This document shows positions 1 through 9,000 of a stretch of 64,000 nt of DNA, piece after piece. The notes beneath the pieces were generated by a model. The model was not told the DNA's origin and ran no database searches. It saw only the letters and a list, made by a program, of their open reading frames with translations. Source of the DNA: Stigmatella erecta (lineage in GTDB: Bacteria > Myxococcota > Myxococcia > Myxococcales > Myxococcaceae); contig NZ_FOIJ01000001.1 of NCBI RefSeq assembly GCF_900111745.1, forward strand, positions 62,001-126,000. The letters run 5' to 3'. Numbering within the stretch: the first letter of the stretch is position 1; each line of letters begins with the position of its first letter. The position numbers and the translations under genes were made by a program.

Positions 1-3000
1 CGCGGGGATGTTGTAGGAGGCGTTGCCCTGTCCGAACTGCTCCAGGAACCAGAGCCGGTGCTGGGCGAAGGACATCGGGAGCGCCCCACCGCGGGGGATG
101 CGCACCAGCGGCGGCCGGCTCGCGCCCTGGCGCTCCCGGCGCGACCGTTCCACCCGCTCCGCGAGCCGGGCGACCGTCGGGGCCTCGAAGAAGTCCCGGA
201 CCGACACCTCGGCCTGGAAGGCATCCCGGATGCGGACAATGGCCTGCATCGCCAGCAGCGAGTGGCCTCCGCGCAGGAAGAAGTCGTCGTGGATGCCCAT
301 GCGCGGCACGTCCAGCACCAGCGCCAGGACTCCCGCGAGCAGCTCCTCCGTGGGCGTCCGCGGCGCGACGTAGTGCCCCTCCGCCGCCAGCTCGCCCTCG
401 GGGGCGGGCAGGGCCTTGCGATCCACCTTGCCGTTGGGCGTCAGCGGCAACCGCTCCAGCGTCACGAAGGCCGAGGGCACCATGTACTCCGGCAGCCGCG
501 TCAGCAGGTGTTCCCGCAGCTCGCTGGCCGTGGGCGCCGGGCCCTGGCTGGCCACGTAGCCCACCAGCCTCCGCTCCGCGCCGTCCTGCCTCACCACGAC
601 CGCGGCTTCCTTCACCGCGGGGTGCTCTCCCAGCACCGATTCCACCTCTCCCAGCTCGATGCGGAAGCCGCGGATCTTCACCTGCTCGTCGCGGCGCCCC
701 AGGTACTCCAGCTCTCCGTGCTCACTCCACCGGGCCACGTCCCCGGTCCGGTACAGCCGCTGTCCAGGCTCCGGGCTGAACGGATCCGGCACGAAGCGCT
801 CGGCCGTCAGCTCCGGACGGTTCACGTAGCCTCGCGCCACGCCCGCGCCGCCCACGTACAGCTCGCCCGGCACTCCCCGGGGCGTGGGCTGGCCATGCGC
901 GTCCAGCACGTACAGCGCCGTGTTGGCGATGGGGCGGCCGATGGAGACCGAGACCGAGCCGGACAGCACCTCTCCGGGCCGGACCTCGTGGATGCTGCAC
1001 CCCACGACCGTCTCGGTCGGACCGTACTCGTTGATGAAGCGCGTGCCCGGCGCCCGCTCCCGCCAGGGGGCCAGCATGGCCTCGGTCAGGGCCTCGCCTC
1101 CGATGACGAAGCAGCGCACCTTGCCCGCGACGTCCACGTCCTTGAGTTGCAGCTCCAGCAGCGAGAGCTGGGTGGGGGTCAGCTTGACGATGGAGTAGTT
1201 GCTCCCCGTGCGCAGCACGTTCGCCAGCGCCTCTCCGCCCTTGCCCTCGGGCACCAGCACCGCCCGGCCCCCCGTCATCAGCGGGGTCAGCAGGCTGGTG
1301 ATGGTCAGGTCGAAGCCCAGCGGCGAGTGCACGGGGGCACCTTCGCCTCCCGCAGCCTCGTACGCCTCGCTGCTCCAGACGAGGTAGTTGACGGCGCCCC
1401 CGTGGGTCACCATCACGCCCTTGGGCTTGCCGGTACTGCCCGAGGTGTAGAGCACGTAGGCCAGGCTGCCGGAGTCCAGGGGCACGCCGAGGTTGCCGGT
1501 GTCCTCCTGGCTCAGGTCCACTTCATCCAGACACACCCGGGGCAGCTCCGTCCGGGGCAGCTGCTCCCGGATCGACGCGTGCTCCACGAGGGCCCGCGCC
1601 CCGCTGCTTTCCAGGATGTAGGCCAGGCGTTCGGCGGGGTAGCTCGGGTCCAGCGGGACATACGCTCCGCCCGCCTTGAGGATGCCGAGCAAGCCCACGA
1701 CCATGTCGAGGCGCCGCTGGAGCGCCAGGCCCACCCGCACCTCGGGCCCCACGCCCAGCCGCTGGAGGTGGCGCGCGAGCTGGTTGGCCCGGGCGTTCAG
1801 CTCCCTGTAGCTCAGCGTCTGGCCGGAGAACTCCACCGCGATGGCGTCCGGCGTCCGCCCCGCCTGCGCCTCGAACAGGGCGCGGACATCCGTGTGCTCC
1901 CGGGGCGCGGTACGGGTGGCGTTCCACTCGGTCAGAAGCTGCTGCTTCTCCTGGGCGCCCAGCAGCGGCAGCTGCTCGTAGCGGCCCTCGGGACGCAGGG
2001 CCATCTCCGACAGCGTCCGCAGGTAGTAGCCCGCGATCTCATCGAGCTGCGCCGCATCCCACTCCCGGCCGTTGCTGCGCAACGTCAGCTTCAGGCTCTG
2101 CGACTCTGGATTCACGCTGAACGTCGTGTCCAGGGGCAGATCCAACCAGGAGGTCTCCTGGTACGGCTCGACGAGGCGCACCCCCTCGATGTGAGAGAGG
2201 CCCTCGGAGACGTGGAAGTGGACGAAGTTGAAGAGCGTCTCGAACAGCGGCTGCCCGCCGAGCTGCTGGCGCAGCCGGGCCATGGGGTAGCGGCGGTGAG
2301 GCATCAGCCCCCGCTCTTGCGCCACCACGTCCTGGACCAGCTCCACCCACGTGCCGCCCCCGAGCCGCATGCAGAACGGGACGCTGTTCAGGAACAGCCC
2401 CAGCACCCGCTCGCCGTCCTCCACTTCGGGACGCCCGTTCGACACGAAGCCGGTCACCACCTCGGGTGAGCCATCGAGCACGCTGCGGACGCGCAGGTGT
2501 GCGGCGAGCAGGACGTTCTTGAGCGGTGCTCCCGCCTGGTGGGCCAGCGCGCGCAGGCCCCGGGAGACCTCCTCGGCGAGCGGTATCTCGCGGAAGAGGA
2601 GCGGGCTGGAGCCCTCCGTCACGGGACGGCGCCGCCCGGCACTCGCCGAGCCCGCCCGCGACATCTGGGTCAGTTGCTCGCTCCAGTAACGCTGGGCATC
2701 CGCCGACTCGGAGGTCTGACGCTCGAGCGCCACGAAGTCGCGGTACGACGCGGCCAGTAGATCCACGGGCAGCGCGGCGCCCCGGCGCGCCGCCAGGTAC
2801 CGGGGGAAGAGCTCGGCCAGCAGCGAGGCAAAGCTCCAGCCGTCGAGGATCGCGTGGTGGAAGATCACCGAGAGCTGCGCCGTGCGGGCGCTGCGCCGGT
2901 GCAGCGCGAAGCGGATCAGCGGTGCCCGGTCCCAGGTGAAGGGCCGGCTGCGCTCCTGTTCGAGCCACTGGACCAGGAAGGTGGACTGCTCGGCCTGGGG

Positions 3001-6000
3001 CAGGTGGGTGAGATCCTCCTCATGCAGGGGCACCTCCACCTCGCGGTGGACGACCTGCAGGGGGATGCCATAGCGGGCCAGATCGAACGAGGTCCGCAGC
3101 ACCGCGTGCCGTTGAGACAGCTCGCGCAGAACTTGCCGCAGCGTCCCGGCGTCCGCATCCAGCTCCAGGTGGAAGCTGAAGGCGTCGTGGTAGAGCGCGG
3201 TCTCCTGGCTGTACTCGCTCTGGAAGAGCATGCCGGCCTGCAGCACCGCGAGCGGGTAGGCATCCACGGCATCCGCGGGCAGCCGGGCGCGGTCCGCCGG
3301 GGGCACGAGCGCGAAGGGCGCGTAGGCCACCGTCGCGGCGGGGGCCGCGTCCTGGATGGACTCGGCGATGGCGCGAATGGTCTGCTTCTCCAGGAGCGTC
3401 GACACGGACAGCTCTAACCCGCGCTCGCGGCAACGCGCCACGAACTGGATGGCCCGGATCGAATCGCCGCCCAGATCGAAGAAGCTGTCGTCGATGCCCA
3501 CCGTCTCCACGCCCAGGACCTCGGCGCCCACGGCGGCCAGGATCTTCTCGGCGGGGGTTCGGGGCGCCTCGTAGGCCTTGCCCAGCTCGGGCCGGGAGCC
3601 GTCCGGCGCTGGCAGCGCGCGGCGGTCGACCTTGCCATTGGCCGTGAGCGGCAGCGCCTCCATCACCACGAGGACCGCGGGCACCATGTAGGCGGGCAGC
3701 TTGTCCGACAGGAACACCTTCATCCCGTCGATGGCCAGCGTCTCGCCCTCCTCGAGGGTGACGTAGGCCACCAGGGACTTCTCGCCCGCGATCTCATGCA
3801 CGGTCACGGCGGCGTCCTGCACCGCCGGGTGGCGCCGCAGGGCGGACTCGATCTCTCCGGGCTCGATGCGGAAGCCGCGGACCTTCACCTGGTTGTCGGC
3901 GCGGCCGAGGAACTCCAGCGTGCCGTCCCGCCGCATGCGGCACAGGTCCCCGGTGCGGTACATCCGGTCTCCCGGCGTGCCGCTGAAGGGGTTGGGCAGG
4001 AAGCGCTCTGCGGTCAGCTCGGGCCGGTGGAGGTAGCCGTGGGCGAGTCCGTCTCCCGCCGCATAGAGCTCTCCGGGCGAGCCGATGGGGACCTGCTCCA
4101 GGGCCCCATTGAGCACATACACCCGGGTGCCCGGGATGGGGTGGCCCAGGGGCACGCTGGAGCGAAGCTCCTCGCGGCGGGTCACCGGGAAACAGCAGGT
4201 GAAGGTGGTGTTCTCCGTGGGGCCGTAGCCGTTGATGACCCGGCACGCCGGGTGGGCTTCCAGCACCTGGGCCACGTGCGGCGGGGAGAGCACATCGCCG
4301 CCGGCCAGCAACTGGCGCACGGGCGCCAGCACGCCGAGGTGCGAATCGACGAGCTGGTGGAACAACCCCGCCGTCAGCCACAGCGTGTTCACTTGCTCGC
4401 GCTGGATCAGCTCGCCCAGGCCATCGAGCGACGGCGGGGTGGGCGGCGCGATGACCAACCGGCCCCCGTTCAGCAGGGCGCCCCAGATCTCGAACGTGGA
4501 GGCGTCAAAGGCCAGCGGCGCCAACTGCAGCAGCGTCTCTTCCGGAGACAGGCGCACGTAGCCGGGTTCGAGCACCAGCCGCAGGATGCCCCGGTGGGGC
4601 ACGGCGACGCCCTTGGGCGTCCCTGTGGAGCCCGAGGTGAACAGCACGTAGGCCTCGGAGTCCGGGCCCACCGTGTGAGAGGGGTTGTGCCCGGGCTGAC
4701 GGGCGATCGCCTCTTGCTCGGTGTCGACACACACGAGCTGGATCCACTGTGCGGGCAGCTCGTCGGCGATCTCCGACCGGGTCACGATCGCCGCGGGCTG
4801 TGCCTCCTCCAGCAGGAAGCTCACGCGCTCCGCCGGATAGCTCGCGTCCAGCGGCACGTAGGAGCCGCCAGCCTTGAGGATCGCCAGCAGGCCAATCACC
4901 ATCTCCAGCGAGCGCTCCAGCGACAGGGCCACCCGGCTGCCGGCCCCCACGCCGATTCCGCGCAGGTGGTGAGCGAGCTGATTGGCCCGGCGGTTGAGCT
5001 CACCGTAGGTGAGCGTCCGCCCCTCGAAGGTGACCGCGATGGCGTCAGGCGTCAGCTCCGCGCGCTGCTCGAAGCGAGCGGGAACGGAGGCTCCGGGTTG
5101 GACGCGGTTCGGTGTCTCGTTCCAGGCCGCGAGCCGCCGGTGCTCCTCGCCGGTGAGCATGGGCAGGGTGTCGATGCGCCGCGTGGGCGCGGCGGCCACC
5201 GTGCGCGCCAGCACGAGGAAGTGCTCCCACAGGCGCTCCATCGCCTCGCCGTCGAAGACGTCCGTGTTGTACTCGGCGGTGACGGTCAAGCCCTCGCTGC
5301 CGGGCACGAAGATGAGCAGCAGGTCCCAGCGCGCGAGCCCGTTGCTCTCGCCCTCCATCAGCTCCAGGGTGAGCCCAGGCAGCTGCATGGCGGGCATGGG
5401 CGCGTTCTCCAGAACGAGCTTGGCCTGGAAGAGCGGCTGGCCCGTGGCGGTGCGCTGCGTCCGCAGCTCCTGGACGAGCCGGCCGAAGGGGGTGTCCTGG
5501 TGCTCGTAGGCCTCCAGGGCCACCTGGCGCACGCGGCCGAGGAGCTCCTGGAAGGTGGGCGCGCCCTCCATGCGGGTGCGCAGGACGAGCTGGTTGGTGA
5601 AGAAGCCGATGAGGCCTTCCAGCTCGTCACGCCCACGGTTGGCGATGTCGGTGCCGACCGCGATGTCGTCCTGCCCGGTGTAGCGCTGGAGCAGGACGTT
5701 GAAGACGGCGAGCAGCGACATGAACAGCGTGGCGCCTTCGCGCTGGGCCAGCGCTTCGAGCTGGGCGGCCAGCTCGCCGGGGAGGAAGAAGTGCTGGCCT
5801 CCTCCGTGGAAGCGCTCGCCCGGAGGACGGGGCGCGTCCGTGCGGAACTGCAGCGTGGGAACCTCCGCGAGCTGCTGCCGCCAGTACGCGAGGTTCTCCG
5901 TCAGCACGCCGGACTGGAGCCAGTCCCGGTGCCATGCCGCATAGTCGGCGTACTGGAACGCCAGCTCCGGCAGGGACGAGGGCACACCCTGGCTGTGGGC

Positions 6001-9000
6001 GCCGTAGAGCGCCGCGAGTTCACGCAGGAACACGCCGCCCGACCACCCGTCGGAGACGATGTGGTGCAGCGTCAAGCACAGGACGTGCTCCTGGCCACTC
6101 AGCCGGATGAGCAACGTGCGCAGGAGCGGGCCCTGTTCCAGGTTGAATGGACGCTTGGCCTCTTCGCGTGCCAGGTGCCGTGCCTGGGCCTCGGCCTCCT
6201 GGGGCGGGAGGGCACTCAGGTCCACGAGCGGCACCTCCACGGGGCCCGGAGGCAGAATCACCTGCACCGGGTTTCCGTCCACCTCGCGGAAGACCGTCCG
6301 CAGCGCCTCGTGGCGGTGGACAATCCCGGAGAGGGCACTTGTCAGCGCGGGGGGATGGAGCGCGCCGCGCATCCTCAGCGCGGCGGGGACGTTGTAGATG
6401 GGCGAGCCCGGGGACAGCTTGTCGGCCAGCCACAGCCGCTCCTGGGCCAGCGACAAGGGCATGGGCGCGGCGCGCGAGACCCGGAGCAGCGGCGGCAGCG
6501 CCTTCGCCGAGGGGGTGGCCTCGTCGATGCGGCGGGCCATCGCGGCCACGTTGGGCGCGTCGATCAGGAGGGTGCGCAGCGGCAGTTCCACGCCAAAGGC
6601 GCTGCGGATGCGGGCGATCACCCGGGCGGCCATGAGCGAGTGCCCGCCCAGCTCGAAGAAGCTGTCGTGGATGCCCACGCGGCCGGCCTGCAGCACCTGC
6701 TCCCAGATGTCCGCCAGCTTGCGTTCCGTGTCCGTCCGCGGAGCGGTGTATTCGCGCCCCAGGGTGGAGCGCCCGTCCTCCGGAGGCGGCAGGGCCTTGT
6801 GATCGAGCTTTCCGTGATGCGTCAGCGGAAGCGCCTCGAGCCGCACGAAGGCGGCGGGAACCATGTACTCCGGCAGCCGCCCCGTCAGCAGGCCCCGGAG
6901 CTCGCGCACCGCCTCGGGAGGAGCCACCACATACGCCACCAGCCGTGGGTTGCCCGGGGAGTCCTCGCGCAGGATGACCGCTGCCTCGCGCACACCCGGC
7001 AGCTCGCGCAGCACGGACTCGATCTCGCCCGGTTCGATCCGGTAGCCGCGCAGCTTCACCTGGTGGTCGATGCGCCCCACGTACTCGAGGCCACCGTCCG
7101 GCAGGAAGCGGACCCGGTCGCCCGTGCGGTACAGCCGGGCGCCCGGCGTGGTGCTGAAGGGGTGCGGCACGAAGCGCTCGGCGGTGAGCTCGGGCCGGCC
7201 CAGGTAGCCGCGCGCCAACCCCACGCCCGCGACGCACAGCTCGCCCGGCACGCCCACGGGGAGGGGCCGGAGGGCCTCATCCAGCACGTACACCTGGACG
7301 TGGGCCAGGGGCCGTCCGAGCGTCGGACGCGAGGGGTCCATCCGCGGATTGAGGGTCGCGCAGACCGTGACTTCGGTCGGGCCGTAGGCGTTGACGAAGC
7401 GCACCCGCTCGGCCCAGCGCGCGGCCAGGTCGGCCGGGCAGGCCTCTCCGGCCGAGAGCACGGTCCGGAGGCTGGGCACCTCCGAGGGCTCGAGCTGCGC
7501 GAGCACGGACGGGGTCAGCGTGACGACGGTGATGGCCTGCTCGCGCAGCGTCTCGGTGAGCGGAGCGCCGGGCAGCAGCTTCTCCTTGGGCACCAGACAC
7601 AGCGTGGCCCCCGAGAGCAGCGGGGGGAAGATGTCCGAGACCGCCGCGTCGAAGCTCAGCGCGAAGAACTGCAGCAGGCGGCTGTCCACCCCCAGCTGCA
7701 TGACCGCGAGCGTCTCTCGCGCGGTGTTGCACAGGCCCCGGTGCTCAAGGAGCGTTCCCTTGGGACGGCCCGTCGAGCCCGAGGTGTAGATGACGTAGGC
7801 CAGGTTCCTGCTGGTGGCACCGCCCGCGAGATCCTCCGCGGACTCCCGGGCGGCTTCTCCGGCCAGGTCCTCGAGGCACAGCGCCTGTCCCACGGGCTCG
7901 CCCAGCCGCGTGAGCAGCGGGCGGCGCGTGAGGACAAGCGGCGCGCGCGTATCGTTCAGGATGAAGGCCAGGCGCTCGGAGGGCAGGGTGGGATCGAGCG
8001 GGACATAGGCACCTCCCGCCTTGAGAATCGCCAACAGCCCCACGATCACGTCGAGCGAGCGTTCGAGGCACAGCCCGACGAGCACGTCAGGACCCACGCC
8101 GCGCCGGCGCAACACGCGCGCGAGCTGATTGGCCTGGGCATTGAGTTCACGGTAGCGGAGCTGCGCGCCTTCGAAGGTGAGCGCCACGGCTTCGGGCGTC
8201 CGAGAGGCCTGTGCCTCGAACAGGCGGTGAGCGCAGAGCTCCTCGGCCTCACCGGCGCGGGTTCCACTCCAGTCCACGAGCAGCCGATGGCGCTCGGCCT
8301 CGTCGAGCAGGCTCAGCTCCGCCAGCGGGGCCGAGGGGTGGGCCACCGCGGCTTCGAGCAGGCGGCCCAGGTGCGTGACCAGTTGCCGCGCGGTCTCCTC
8401 GCTGAACAGGTCCGTGCTGTACTCCAGCCGGCCGGAGAGCCCACCGGCCCGCTCCGAGAGCGCCAGGTGCAGGTCGTTCGCGATCAGCCGATTCGGCAGC
8501 TCCAGCCGCCGCAGCTCGAGGCCTGGCAGGGTGTGCTCGGTGAGCGGATCCGGCTCGATGGCCAGCACCACCTGGAACAGAGGCGAGGCGCCCTGATGGC
8601 GCGCGGGCCGAAGCGCCTCCACCAGCTTCTCGAAGGGCAGCTCCTGATGGGCGTACGCTTCGAGCGTCACGTCCCGCACGCGCGCGAGCAGCTCGCGGAA
8701 GGTGGAGACCCCCGTGAGCCGGGTTCGCAGGACGAGCGTGTTGACGAAGAATCCGACGAGCGCTTGCGTCTCCGAGCGGTCGCGGCCCGCGATGGGCGCC
8801 CCCACGCAGAGGTCGTCCTGTCCCGAGTAGCGGGACAGGAGGAGCTGATACGCCGACAGCAGGACGACGAAGGGGGAGACGCCCTGCTCACGCGCCAGCG
8901 CCCGGACCCGGTCCATGAGCTGCGCGCTCCACTGCACTTCCACGCTCGCGCCCCGGTGGCTGGACACCGCGGGCCGGGGATTCGCCACCGCCAGATCGAG

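Noticed and set aside
6020-7237. A 405-codon minus-strand frame within the NRPS
   Set aside because: It is a shifted frame of the same strand; the NRPS frame with intact A and PCP motifs covers the same bases.
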